A stretch of 64,000 nt of DNA from Solimonas aquatica. Its GTDB lineage: Bacteria; Pseudomonadota; Gammaproteobacteria; Nevskiales; Nevskiaceae. The notes below the pieces were generated by a model. It saw only the letters and a list, made by a program, of their open reading frames with translations, was not told the DNA's origin and searched no databases. Made by a program: the position numbers and the translations under genes. The stretch lies in assembly GCF_900111015.1 (NCBI RefSeq), contig NZ_FOFS01000006.1, forward strand, positions 62,001 to 126,000, written 5' to 3'. This document shows positions 8,966 through 17,611 of the stretch, piece after piece. Each line of letters begins with the position of its first letter. Position 1 is the first letter of the stretch.

Positions 8966-9331
8966 TCAGGGAAACTGTGGTGGCGCGCGGGACGGTGGAC
9001 GCAGCCGTTTGCCGCGCGCATGCCGCGCCGGCAGGTCAAGACTGAACGAGGGGCCCCGCAGCGGAAGCAGCGTTGCAAACAGCGGCGCCTTGCCCGGCAC
9101 GCCGGCCATGGCGCTGAACGCAAATGCGCAGTGCGAAAATCCGGACTGCGTCGACGTCAGATGATCCTTCTGTGCCGGTGAAGCGTTCTGCTCGCCACAC
9201 AGAATCAGGCCGTAGGCATCGCTGCCGGCCTCGCGGCCGAGCATGTAGCCGGCCGGAATCAGCGCGCGCAGCAGCACGGCCGCGAGGGCCAGCCACAAAG
9301 CCAGACGCTGCGCGCGCAAGGGAATCAGCAA
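8966..9331 (-). CDS. cruR: DUF2946 CruR-like copper-responsive upstream regulator 1
   Basis: The 121-residue product has a hydrophobic N-terminal helix (ALWLALAAVLLRALIPAGYM) typical of DUF2946, C45 in LILCGEQ, an HC pair at 67-68 and the sequence RAPP at 115-118, six residues before the stop. In Bordetella pertussis the homologous CruR senses copper during its own translation through a CXXC motif, and its RAPP motif arrests ribosomes and controls termination before the TonB receptor gene. Here the second Cys of CXXC is alanine (HCAFA). The start is a TTG that overlaps the end of a 42-codon ORF. The gene is followed by a TonB receptor. It is probably a regulatory ORF rather than a protein with a separate function. 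Confidence 0.8.
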   Translation of the reverse strand: MLIPLRAQRLALWLALAAVLLRALIPAGYMLGREAGSDAYGLILCGEQNASPAQKDHLTSTQSGFSHCAFAFSAMAGVPGKAPLFATLLPLRGPSFSLDLPARHARGKRLRPPSRAPPQFP

Positions 9332-9453
9332 GGGCGGGTAACCTGACAGTGCACGCTCAGGAATGGGCGCCCCGGGCGCTCATCTGCCACCGAACCTTGT
9401 GGCCAGGGCAGAGCCCGGCCGCACAGGCCTTGCGCACGCTCCCCCCGATTCAT
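9325..9453 (-). CDS. possible 42-codon leader ORF overlapping cruR1
   Basis: The ATG that ends leader-repeat copy 2 matches the position used as the mbnP start in copy 1. It opens a 42-codon ORF whose TGA lies inside the TTGCTGA that begins cruR1. GGGGTAGGG lies upstream as a ribosome site. The product has three cysteines and no recognisable fold. The arrangement would couple cruR1 translation to this leader. It could also simply be vestigial. Confidence 0.45.
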   Translation of the reverse strand: MNRGERAQGLCGRALPWPQGSVADERPGRPFLSVHCQVTRPC

Positions 9454-9570
9454 GAGCCACCCTACCCCGTATGTCTGCTATTTCCGTCAGCGGCGGCATG
9501 CTAAGACTTGCCCCCGCCGCGACCAAGCAATTTCTGGCACTACTGTTATGTCATTTTGTTCGGGCCGGCC
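9451..9570 (-). repeat. 120-bp leader/promoter repeat, copy 2 (upstream of cruR1)
   Basis: This is the partner of 6291-6410. Only 23 bases separate it from the end of the PepSY gene, so the promoter of the cruR1-receptor unit probably lies inside the repeat. Candidate TTGGTC and TAGCAT hexamers are 17 bases apart, and AAAATGACATAACAGTAG lies upstream of them. Confidence 0.75.
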
Positions 9571-9593
9571 GCCTCGCCGCAGCCGGCTCCGGT

Positions 9594-10958
9594 TCAGTGC
9601 GGCTGCAGGCCCAGAAACGCGCGCAGCGGCGCATGCCGGCGCAGCAGATAGCGCTCGCTCAGATACACCAGCAGCAGGCTCGCGCCCATCAGCGGCAGCA
9701 GCAATCCGAGCAGCAGCACCAGCGCCAGCAGCCAGGTGACGAAGCGTGGCGGCGCACCGGCCGGCGGCGCACCCAGCTGCCCCTGCGGACGACGCGTCCA
9801 CCACAGCTGCACGGCGCTGATGCACAGCGTGATCAGCCCCAGCGCGGTGAGCAGACCCAGCAGCTGATTGAACCAGCCGAACAGCTGCCCCTCATGCGCG
9901 GCGACGCCGGTGCCGATGATGCGGTCGAGCAGCTTGCGGTCGGCAAAGTTCTCGCGCTGCACGACGGCGCCGGTCTGTGCGTCCAGCAGCAGCCGCACCC
10001 GCTGCGGCCGGTTCTGCGTATCCGAGCGCGCGGTCCACCGCGGCTCGCGCGCGGTGGGCGGCGCGATCAGCACCGGCGGCGGCAGCTGCAGGGCGCTCAC
10101 TGCCGGCAGCACACGATCCACGGCTGCGAGATCGACGGGCGGCTGCCCGCTCATGCTGCCGTGATGATGGCCGGCATGCTCGCCGCCTTCTTCCACACGG
10201 CGCTGGACCAGCTCGGCGGAATGGCCGGTGGTCCAGTCCTGCTGAATCGGCACGCTGGCCACGATCTGCCGCACCGCCTTGAGATTGCCGCCCCAGAACT
10301 TGGCCCAGGGCAGGCCGCTGAGCAGCAGGAACAGCGCGAATACCGAAACCCAGAAGCCGGTCACCGCGTGCAGATCGCGCCAGAACAGACGGCCATGGGC
10401 CAGGCGCGGATACAGCACGCCGCCCAGGCCCCGCTGCCCGCGCGGCCACCACAGCACCAGGCCGGTGATCACCAGCACGATGGCCCAGCAGGCCGCCAGC
10501 TCCACCAGCGCCGAACCGGCATCGCCCGCCAGCAGCTCGCCGTGCAGCAGGAACACCAGCCGCGTGAAGCGCTGGTCCTCGTCAACCCGCTTGAGTACCT
10601 GCAGGGTCTGCGGATGCACGTACACGCGGTACAGCGCGGTGTCGCGCCCCACCAGCACACGCACCGCCGACTGCGGCGTGGCCGGCAGCTCGTAGGCTTT
10701 CAGGCGCGCGCCGGGCACGGCGGCAAGCGCCGCCTCGATCTGCGCCTGGGCACTGGCGCGCGGTCCGTCGACGCGCAGCTGCTCGTAAGGCGCATCGATG
10801 CCTGCATCCAGCTGCGGCTTGAACAGATAGATGGCGCCGGTGAGCGACAGCCAGATCACGAAGGGAATGCAGAACAGTCCCGCGTAGAAATGCCAGCGCC
10901 AGATGGCCCGGTAATCGGGCCAGGCCGGCGCGGCGCGTACTGAGGTCGAAGTGCTCAT
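9594..10958 (-). CDS. PepSY-associated TM helix protein
   Basis: The 454-residue inner-membrane protein has the PepSY_TM layout: an N-terminal helix after WRWHFYAGLFCIPFVIW, paired central helices around ITGLVLWWPRG, a periplasmic region and two C-terminal helices. A His-rich loop (EHAGHHHGSMSG, near residue 270) could bind metal. Such proteins commonly accompany TonB receptors and are thought to reduce or release the imported metal. Its ATG is two bases after the receptor stop, so the two are co-transcribed. The order CruR, TonB receptor, PepSY resembles the Bordetella bp2923-bfrG-bp2921 operon. Substrate is inferred from context. Confidence 0.88.
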   Translation of the reverse strand: MSTSTSVRAAPAWPDYRAIWRWHFYAGLFCIPFVIWLSLTGAIYLFKPQLDAGIDAPYEQLRVDGPRASAQAQIEAALAAVPGARLKAYELPATPQSAVRVLVGRDTALYRVYVHPQTLQVLKRVDEDQRFTRLVFLLHGELLAGDAGSALVELAACWAIVLVITGLVLWWPRGQRGLGGVLYPRLAHGRLFWRDLHAVTGFWVSVFALFLLLSGLPWAKFWGGNLKAVRQIVASVPIQQDWTTGHSAELVQRRVEEGGEHAGHHHGSMSGQPPVDLAAVDRVLPAVSALQLPPPVLIAPPTAREPRWTARSDTQNRPQRVRLLLDAQTGAVVQRENFADRKLLDRIIGTGVAAHEGQLFGWFNQLLGLLTALGLITLCISAVQLWWTRRPQGQLGAPPAGAPPRFVTWLLALVLLLGLLLPLMGASLLLVYLSERYLLRRHAPLRAFLGLQPH

Positions 10959-10960
10959 GA

Positions 10961-13330
10961 TCAGAATTTCCAGTTGAAGCCGCCGTAGACGGCGCGCGCG
11001 CCGCCGGCATAGATCGAGCCGGTGCTGGCGGCCAGGGCCGTGGCATCACGCTGCGCGCCGGTGCCCGAATCGATGCTGTCGGAAATGTTGGCGGCTGATC
11101 CCACATAAGTCTTGTCAAACAGGTTCTGCACCGCCAGATGCAAACCCAGGCGCGACCACAGTCCCTGCTCCGCTGCCGGCTGATAGTGCAGATTCAGGTT
11201 GTAGATCGTGTAGCCCGGCGCCTTGAGCAGATTGGCATTGTCCAGAAAAAAACTTTCCCGGTAATTGGCTTCGACATAAGCGCCCCAGCCCTTGAGCCAG
11301 CCGGCCGGCTGATCGTAGGCCAGACGGGCATTGAGATACTGCGGCTGCACGCCGGGAATCTTGTTCTTGTCGCGCGTGAACAGGCGCGACTGGCTGCCGG
11401 CGCTGAGCCGCTCCTGATAATCGCGGTACAGCTGATCATCATAGAGATAGGCCAGCGAGCTGCTCAGGCCCGGCAGCCGCTGCGGCAGCATCTGCCACTT
11501 CAGCGCCAGTTCCACACCGCGATGCTCGGAACGCGGCGCGTTGTAGGTGTAGCTCAGCAGATTGGCGCCGGGCGACTGCGAAACCAGCTCATTGCGGAAG
11601 AACTCATAGAAGCCGGTGAGCGCGGCGCTGAACGCGGCATTCGGCGTCCAGCTGGCGCCCAGATCGAAACCCAGATTGCGCTGGGCCTTGAGCCGGGTGT
11701 TGTTGCCGGCCACGCCCTCCGGCGTCACGAACAGATTGCTCACCTGCGGCGTGCCGTAGCCGCTGGCCGCGCGCGCATGCAGGCGCCAGGCGGCATCGGG
11801 CCGGTACTGCAGCGCCAGCTCCGGTGCGAGATTGAAGAAGCTGCGCTGCGCGGTGGTGATGCTGGTGGTCGGTGCGCCGCTGCTGGGGTAGCTGTACGCG
11901 GTATTGCGTCCCAGCAGCCTGGTGAACTCGCCCGCCAGTCCGCCCACCAGGCTCCATTGCGAGGCCAGCTGCAGTTCCTCGCGAAACTTCAGGCCCATGC
12001 TCTGCACGCGCGCCGGGCTGTACTGCGTCATGCCGCCCAGCGCGGCGTGGCCATCCGGACGCAGATTGAAGCTGTAGGCATTGCTGTTCTGATACTGATA
12101 CCAGCCGCCGAGCGTGAGCTGCGAAGCGCGCTCCCACAGCAGGCCGCCGTGCGCCAGCTCGCCGGAGAAATTGAAGGACGGATAGTTGCCCAGACCGCCG
12201 GTGGCGCTGGTCGGCTGCTTGATGTCGCGGTTGTCGAACACCGCCTGCAGCCGCGCCTGGGTCTGCGCGTCGAAGTCATGCTCCCAGCGTGCACCGAGGA
12301 TGGTGCGGCGGTCGTTGCGCAGCAGGCCGGCCTGCTGCGGGCTCCGAAGCACCTTGCTGCCGTTGAAGCCGTTCTCGAACAGGCTCACCGAGGCGCAGGC
12401 CGTGCCTTCCAGCGCGCCGCAGTGCTGCTGGTAGGGATTCTGCCGGTACTGGTTGAGCGACAGGCGGATGGACAGGCTTGCATCCATCTCGTTGTCGATG
12501 AACTTGAACACCACGCGGTCGCGCGGCGTGAGCTGGAAGCTGGCCAGGATGTTCGCGGTGTTGGTCAGATAGCCGGTGTGCGCGGTCTTGCTTTCGCCGC
12601 GGGCATTGCTGAAGAAGCCGCTGTACTCGTAGCGCTCACCCTGATCGCCTACGGTTGCATAGGCGTTCAAATAGTCATAGCTGCCCGCGTCCAGCGCCAG
12701 TTCGGCACCGCGCAGCTCGCGGCCCGGACGCGTGTAGAACAGCACCGCACCGCCGGTGGCGTAATTGCCGTAGCCCGCCGAGGACGGCCCCTGCACCACA
12801 TCGATGCGCGAGTAGGCATGCGGATCGGTGAGATCGGTGCGCCCCAGGCCGTCGGGCTGCGTCACGGGAAAGCCGTCCTCGAACAGCTTGATGTTGCGCA
12901 CGCCGAAGGTCTGGCGGTTGTTGGAGCCGCGCACCGAGAGCGACACATCGCGCGGGCCATTGCCCTGCACGAAGGTCACGCCCGGCGTCATCGCCAGTAC
13001 CTCGGCGATGTTCAGTCCCGGCGCATGACGGAACTGCTCGCGCTCGACGCTGAGCGCGGTCTGTGCCACCGGCAGCGGCGCGGCGTGCGGGCGCTGCACC
13101 TGCACCAGCACGGTCTCCAGCTCCTCGTCGCTCACGGCGGCGGCGCTGCTTGCAGGCGCTGGCGCGGCCTGACGATCCAGTTCGCGCAGCTGGGCTTCGA
13201 TTTCGGCTTTCTGCTTTTCCAGCGCCTCGCGGCGGGCGCCGGCATCGGCGCTTTGCTGCGCTTCGGCCAGCATGGGCGCCAGCACCAGCAGGGAGGACAG
13301 CAGGCTCAGGGTTTCACGCTTGGACAACAT
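10961..13330 (-). CDS. TonB-dependent outer-membrane receptor downstream of CruR2
   Basis: This 789-residue protein has a signal peptide ending AEAQ, then a short Lys/Glu-rich coiled-coil-like segment (EALEKQKAEIEAQLREL) not seen in the other receptor, a plug with NIAEVLAMTPGV and SVRGSNNRQ, and a beta-barrel ending YGGFNWKF. The plug and barrel are more like siderophore/YncD-type receptors than like the first receptor. The coiled-coil insert may contact TonB or the periplasm. It is followed after two bases by the PepSY gene and preceded by the second CruR-like gene, with a 259-base gap that contains a perfect hairpin. Copper-related uptake is inferred from these neighbours. Confidence 0.9.
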   Translation of the reverse strand: MLSKRETLSLLSSLLVLAPMLAEAQQSADAGARREALEKQKAEIEAQLRELDRQAAPAPASSAAAVSDEELETVLVQVQRPHAAPLPVAQTALSVEREQFRHAPGLNIAEVLAMTPGVTFVQGNGPRDVSLSVRGSNNRQTFGVRNIKLFEDGFPVTQPDGLGRTDLTDPHAYSRIDVVQGPSSAGYGNYATGGAVLFYTRPGRELRGAELALDAGSYDYLNAYATVGDQGERYEYSGFFSNARGESKTAHTGYLTNTANILASFQLTPRDRVVFKFIDNEMDASLSIRLSLNQYRQNPYQQHCGALEGTACASVSLFENGFNGSKVLRSPQQAGLLRNDRRTILGARWEHDFDAQTQARLQAVFDNRDIKQPTSATGGLGNYPSFNFSGELAHGGLLWERASQLTLGGWYQYQNSNAYSFNLRPDGHAALGGMTQYSPARVQSMGLKFREELQLASQWSLVGGLAGEFTRLLGRNTAYSYPSSGAPTTSITTAQRSFFNLAPELALQYRPDAAWRLHARAASGYGTPQVSNLFVTPEGVAGNNTRLKAQRNLGFDLGASWTPNAAFSAALTGFYEFFRNELVSQSPGANLLSYTYNAPRSEHRGVELALKWQMLPQRLPGLSSSLAYLYDDQLYRDYQERLSAGSQSRLFTRDKNKIPGVQPQYLNARLAYDQPAGWLKGWGAYVEANYRESFFLDNANLLKAPGYTIYNLNLHYQPAAEQGLWSRLGLHLAVQNLFDKTYVGSAANISDSIDSGTGAQRDATALAASTGSIYAGGARAVYGGFNWKF

Positions 13331-13449
13331 GGATGTTCCTTGATGACGGCGTCCGGGCGGCGTACGGCGCCACCACGGCTTTTTTGAAGACGCGTCAGGA
13401 ACAGGCCGGGCTCGTCCGTTCGCACACGGACGCGGCCGGGGCTCGCGCG

Positions 13450-13466
13450 GTGGACATCGTGTCCAC
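13450..13466 (-). other. perfect hairpin in the CruR2-receptor gap
   Basis: Arms GTGGACA and TGTCCAC enclose three bases. The structure lies in the 259-base stretch between cruR2 and the receptor, where a CruR unit would control Rho-dependent termination. It has no U-tract. It could be an RNA structure or a protein-binding palindrome. The rest of the gap shows only a weaker GTCCG/CGGAC hairpin near 13411-13432. Confidence 0.5.
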
Positions 13467-13589
13467 GGTCTGGGCGCGACCCCGAACCAGCTTCAGATGG
13501 CTGCTGTCCCTGGGGAAATCTGCGGCCACGCCGGACGTGCGCAGCAGAGCCGCGCGCGCCGTGAAGCGCTCACCGCAGGCAAACGCGGT

Positions 13590-13955
13590 TCAGGACAAGG
13601 CAGGAGGCGCGCGTGGTGGCGGTCGCAGATGATCGCCAAGCGCATGGGGAAACAGCGCGGCCGTGCTGTGCGGGTCTTCGCGGCGCAGCGTCGGCAGGAA
13701 CAGCGGCAGCGCCGAGCCCGGCACGCTGGCCATGGCGCTGAGCGCGAAGGCACAGTGTGAAACGCCGCCCTGCGCATGCGTGACACTGTCCTTGAGCGAG
13801 GAGAAGGCGCTCTGCTCGCTGCACAGCACCAGTCCATAACTGCCGCTGCCGGCATCGCGGCCCAGCATGAAGCCGCCGGGAATCAGCGCGCGCAGCAGCA
13901 TGGCCGACAGGGCCAGCCACAGGGCAAGACGATGCGCGCGCAGCGGAATCAGCAC
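13590..13955 (-). CDS. cruR: DUF2946 CruR-like copper-responsive upstream regulator 2
   Basis: The product is also exactly 121 residues. It matches the first CruR-like protein closely over its first 45 residues and again at SHCAFA and GHL/RPPPRAPP. RAPP is at 115-118 in both, with only three residues after it. C45 and H67-C68 are kept, and the second Cys of the usual CXXC is again alanine. The start is a GTG at the position that matches the TTG of copy 1. It heads the receptor-PepSY operon and is divergent from an ECF sigma gene. Control of that operon by copper through translation arrest is inferred from the Bordetella system. Confidence 0.8.
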   Translation of the reverse strand: MLIPLRAHRLALWLALSAMLLRALIPGGFMLGRDAGSGSYGLVLCSEQSAFSSLKDSVTHAQGGVSHCAFALSAMASVPGSALPLFLPTLRREDPHSTAALFPHALGDHLRPPPRAPPALS

Positions 13956-14122
13956 AGGAGGCAGAGATCAATACCGGGTCGGCGAAAGTGTAACAGGCTC
14001 CGAGCCGCCGCCGGAACGTGCGGCGGATGCCGACACGATCGCCGCCCGCGCTCCTGTAGGATGACGACCGGTCCGCTGCGGCTGGCGCTCGGCGACGGCA
14101 CGCTTTTTTCTACCCCTGGCCT

Positions 14123-14677
14123 ATGACAGAGATCACGCAGCTGCTGGATGAGCTTCGCGCCGGCGACGAGAACGCCCGCAACGAATTGTTCTCGGCGATC
14201 TACCCCACCCTGCAGCAGATCGCGCGGCAACGCCTCGGCCTGCAGCAGCACACCCTGCTCGATGCCCCGGCCCTGGTGCACGAGGCCTATCTGCGTCTGA
14301 CGCAGCGCGCCGGCCTGCCGCCCAGCAACCGCGCCAGCTTCTTCGCCTACGCTTCCTCGGTGATGCGCAATGTGATCATCGACTACGTCCGGCAACGCCA
14401 GGCCGACAAGCGCGGCGGCGGCGTCACCGAGCTGACGCTGACCACGGCCGAGCCGGAGGCGCCGCTGGCCAATGCCGATATCGAATCGCTGAACTCGGCG
14501 CTGGAAGCGCTGGCGCGTATCGACGCCCGCGCCCACGGCATCGTCGAGATGCGTTTCTTCGGCGGACTCACCATCGAAGAGATCGCCGAGGTGCAGCAGC
14601 TCTCGGTCGCCACCGTCAAACGCGACTGGCTCAAGGCGCGCGGCTTTCTGCTGCACACCCTGGAAGGCGCTGGCTGA
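14123..14677 (+). CDS. ECF-like RNA polymerase sigma factor (TIGR02999 type)
   Basis: The 184-residue protein has region 2 (AYLRLTQR through SVMRNVIIDYVRQRQADKRGGG) and a region 4 helix-turn-helix (TIEEIAEVQQLSVATVKRDW). The 'DKRGGG' linker is typical of the TIGR02999 group of ECF-like sigma factors. Two bases separate its stop from the start of the kinase gene, and sigma/kinase pairs of this kind are common, so the kinase may control it by phosphorylation instead of an anti-sigma factor. No strong ribosome site precedes the ATG. Confidence 0.88.
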   Translation: MTEITQLLDELRAGDENARNELFSAIYPTLQQIARQRLGLQQHTLLDAPALVHEAYLRLTQRAGLPPSNRASFFAYASSVMRNVIIDYVRQRQADKRGGGVTELTLTTAEPEAPLANADIESLNSALEALARIDARAHGIVEMRFFGGLTIEEIAEVQQLSVATVKRDWLKARGFLLHTLEGAG

Positions 14678-14679
14678 AG

Positions 14680-17607
14680 ATGAGCGGCAGCTCGCCTCAC
14701 ACGCAGCTGTGGCGCGAAGCCTTTGCCCTCGTCGATCAGCTGCTGGAGCAGACGGCGGCTCAGCGCGAAAGCGAGCTGCAGCGGCTCGCAGGCAGCCGCC
14801 CCGGGCTGCACCAGCGCGTGCTGGAACTGCTGCAAGCCACCGAGCAGGAGCAGGCGCCGGGCTGGTTCGAACAAGGCCCCATCGCGCTGCTGCCGACGGA
14901 CGCTGCACCCGGCGACTCGGCGCTGCGCCCCGCGCAGCTGCTGGGCGCTTACCGCCTGGAGCGTCCGCTCGGCCTCGGCGGCATGGGCGAGGTCTGGCTG
15001 GCGCGACGGGCCGACGGCCTGTTCGAAGCGCCGGTGGCGCTCAAGCTCCTGCACCTGCATCTGGCGGGCTCCACGGCGCGCGAGCGCTTCGTGCGTGAAG
15101 GACGGATTCTGGGTCAGCTCAGTCATCCCGGCATCGCGCGCCTGCTCGATGCCGGCGTGCTGCCGGGCGGGCAGCTGTATCTGGCGCTCGAATATGTGGA
15201 AGGCGAACGCCTGGATCAGTTCTGCGACGCACAGCGCCTGGACATCCGCGCGCGTCTGCAGCTGTATCTGCAGGTCTGCGAGGCGGTCGCGCATGCCCAC
15301 GCGCATCTGGTGGTGCATCGCGATCTCAAGCCCGGCAATGTGCTGGTGGGCGCCGGCGCGCAGGTCAAGCTGCTGGATTTCGGCATCGCCACGCTGGTGC
15401 AGGACGATGAACAGCCCCCCTCCGAGCTGACGCGCATCGGCGGACGCGCGCTGACGCCGGAGTACGCGGCGCCCGAGCAGATCAATGGCCAGACCGTCAC
15501 CGTCGCCACCGATGTCTACGCGCTGGGCGTGATGCTGTATGCGCTGCTGTGCGGCGAACGCCCTTACGGTGCGCCGGGTCAGTCGGCGGCGCAGCTGGAA
15601 CGCGCGGCGCTGCAGGCGCAGGTGCCGCCGATGAGCCGCACCGCGCTGCATGGCGCGGATCAGGCCGCTGCGCTGCGCGCAGCACAACGCGCCAGCAGTC
15701 CGCAGCGCCTGCGCCGCAGCCTGCGCGGTGATCTCGACACCATCGTCGCCAAGGCGCTGAAGAAGAATCCGCAGGAACGCTACGCCAGCGTCGCGGCCCT
15801 CGCCGACGATCTGCGCCGCCATCTCGCCGACGAGCGCGTGCTGGCCACGCCCGACAGCCTGCTGTACCGCAGCCGCAAGTTCGTGCGTCGCCATCGCCTC
15901 GGCGTGGCGCTGGCGGCGGTGGTGCTGCTGCTCGGCGCCGCCGGTCTGAGCAGCACGCTGTGGCAGGCGCACAAGGCGGCGCTGGAGGCCAGCAAGGCCA
16001 CCGCCGTGAAAAACTTCCTGCTGGGCATCTTCAACGCAAACGGCCTGGACAATCCGGACGGCGCCCAGGCAAGGCGGACCACCGCCGAGCAGCTGCTCGA
16101 CATCGGCGCCCGGCAGATCCAGAACGGCTTGCAGGAAGCGCCGGAGGTGCGCGCGGAGCTGCTGGGCATCATCGCGGGCCTGTATGACGATCTCGATCTG
16201 AGCGAGCGTGCCGCCGATCTGTATGCCCGCCAGCTGGCGGTGCTGCGCCAGACCCTGGGCAGCGGCGCCGATGCACGGCTCGCCGCCGTGCAGATCGCGC
16301 TGGGCGGCGCGCAGGCGGAAGGCGCCCGCTATGGCGAGGCGGAGCGCACCCTGCGGGAGGCGCTGCGCATGCTCGATGTCCTGCGGGATCGCGACTCCAG
16401 CGCCCGCGCCCATGCCCTGGCCTGGCTGTCGCAGATCGCCTATCAGACCCGCCCCATCGCCGACCCCGCCGCCGAGCAGCAGGCTGGCGAATCGCTGCGC
16501 ATCCTGCAAGACCATCATCCCGACGATGGCTTTCGCCTGACCGCGCTTCTGCAGCTGGCGCGCATCCAGCGCCGTCAGGGACATTTCGATCATTCCGAAG
16601 CGTATTTCCGCCAGGCGCTGGCGCTGCTGCAGACCCCGCCGTTCGCCAGCAGTCCAAGCGATCTGGCCAATGCCCGCATCGAATACGGCGAGATGCTGCG
16701 CAGCGCCCACCGCTGGGACGAGGCCGAGGCGCAGCTGCGCGAGGCCATGGCGCTCTACGCGCATCAGGTGGGAGAAGACCATGTGCGCTTCGCCGTGGCC
16801 CAGGAAGATCTCGGCGCGGTGCTCTACGACCGTGGCCGGCTCAGCGAGGCCAAGCCCCTGCTCGGCACCGCGCTGGCAACCTTGCGCAAGCTGCGCGGCG
16901 AGGATGATCTGGAATGGACGGTGGATGCGCGCATCTTCTACGCGCGCCTGCTGTTCGCACGCGGCGAGATCGATGCCGCCGGCGCGCTGCTGGATCAGAG
17001 CATCGCCTTCCTGCGCGCACAGGCGCCGGACAGCGTGTACCTGCCGATCGCCCTGCGCCAGCAGGCCGAGCGCCTCGCGACCCAGAAACAATGGCGGCTG
17101 GCCGAAGCCTGCATCGCCGAAGCCAGGCGCGGACTGGCGCGCTTCTACGGCCGCAGGCATGAGCGCTACGACGAGGCCTTGCTGACCCAGGCCGAGCTGC
17201 GCCTCGCGCAGGGTCGCCTGGACGAGGCGCAGTCGCTGTATGAAAGCCTGCAACAGGCGCCGCCGCCGGCGCCGGCCTGGCTGCCGGACCGCTGGCTGTA
17301 CACACAGCTGGGCCTGGCCCGTGTCGCGCTGGCGCGTGGCGATGCGCAGCGCGCAGTGGCGCGCACACGCGAGGCGCTGACGCATCTGCTGGCCTCCGCA
17401 CATCCGGAGCAAAGGCTGCGCCAGCAGGCGCAGCTGCAGCTCTGGCTGGGTCAGGCCCTGCTGCAGGCCGGCCGCGCCGACGAGGCCGTATCACCGCTGC
17501 GAGCGGCCGTGGCGCTGCGCGAAGCGATGGACGCCGCCGACAGTCCCTGGCTGGCGCAGGCGCGCGCCGCTCTGGCGCGCGCGCAGCGCGCCCGAGCGCA
17601 GCACTAG
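14680..17607 (+). CDS. transmembrane serine/threonine kinase with TPR sensor domain
   Basis: This 975-residue protein has a Hanks-type kinase domain with glycine loop GLGGMGEVW (98-106), lysine K122, catalytic HRDLKPGN (213-220) and DFG (233-235), all intact. A single membrane helix lies at about 405-427, and the rest is alpha-helical TPR-like repeats, predicted outside the cytoplasm. The domain order kinase-TM-TPR is common next to TIGR02999 sigma factors. It lies two bases after the sigma gene and should be co-translated with it. The signal that the TPR region detects is unknown. No protein phosphatase is visible nearby. Confidence 0.9.
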   Translation: MSGSSPHTQLWREAFALVDQLLEQTAAQRESELQRLAGSRPGLHQRVLELLQATEQEQAPGWFEQGPIALLPTDAAPGDSALRPAQLLGAYRLERPLGLGGMGEVWLARRADGLFEAPVALKLLHLHLAGSTARERFVREGRILGQLSHPGIARLLDAGVLPGGQLYLALEYVEGERLDQFCDAQRLDIRARLQLYLQVCEAVAHAHAHLVVHRDLKPGNVLVGAGAQVKLLDFGIATLVQDDEQPPSELTRIGGRALTPEYAAPEQINGQTVTVATDVYALGVMLYALLCGERPYGAPGQSAAQLERAALQAQVPPMSRTALHGADQAAALRAAQRASSPQRLRRSLRGDLDTIVAKALKKNPQERYASVAALADDLRRHLADERVLATPDSLLYRSRKFVRRHRLGVALAAVVLLLGAAGLSSTLWQAHKAALEASKATAVKNFLLGIFNANGLDNPDGAQARRTTAEQLLDIGARQIQNGLQEAPEVRAELLGIIAGLYDDLDLSERAADLYARQLAVLRQTLGSGADARLAAVQIALGGAQAEGARYGEAERTLREALRMLDVLRDRDSSARAHALAWLSQIAYQTRPIADPAAEQQAGESLRILQDHHPDDGFRLTALLQLARIQRRQGHFDHSEAYFRQALALLQTPPFASSPSDLANARIEYGEMLRSAHRWDEAEAQLREAMALYAHQVGEDHVRFAVAQEDLGAVLYDRGRLSEAKPLLGTALATLRKLRGEDDLEWTVDARIFYARLLFARGEIDAAGALLDQSIAFLRAQAPDSVYLPIALRQQAERLATQKQWRLAEACIAEARRGLARFYGRRHERYDEALLTQAELRLAQGRLDEAQSLYESLQQAPPPAPAWLPDRWLYTQLGLARVALARGDAQRAVARTREALTHLLASAHPEQRLRQQAQLQLWLGQALLQAGRADEAVSPLRAAVALREAMDAADSPWLAQARAALARAQRARAQH

Positions 17608-17611
17608 CGGC

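Noticed and set aside
8881-9600. A cobalamin riboswitch upstream of a TonB receptor
   Set aside because: No B12 box or the expected stems were found, and the DUF2946 leader explains the layout better.
14383-17412. 1009-codon minus-strand ORF over the sigma factor and kinase
   Set aside because: The plus-strand kinase has all catalytic motifs, and the minus frame is low-complexity antisense.
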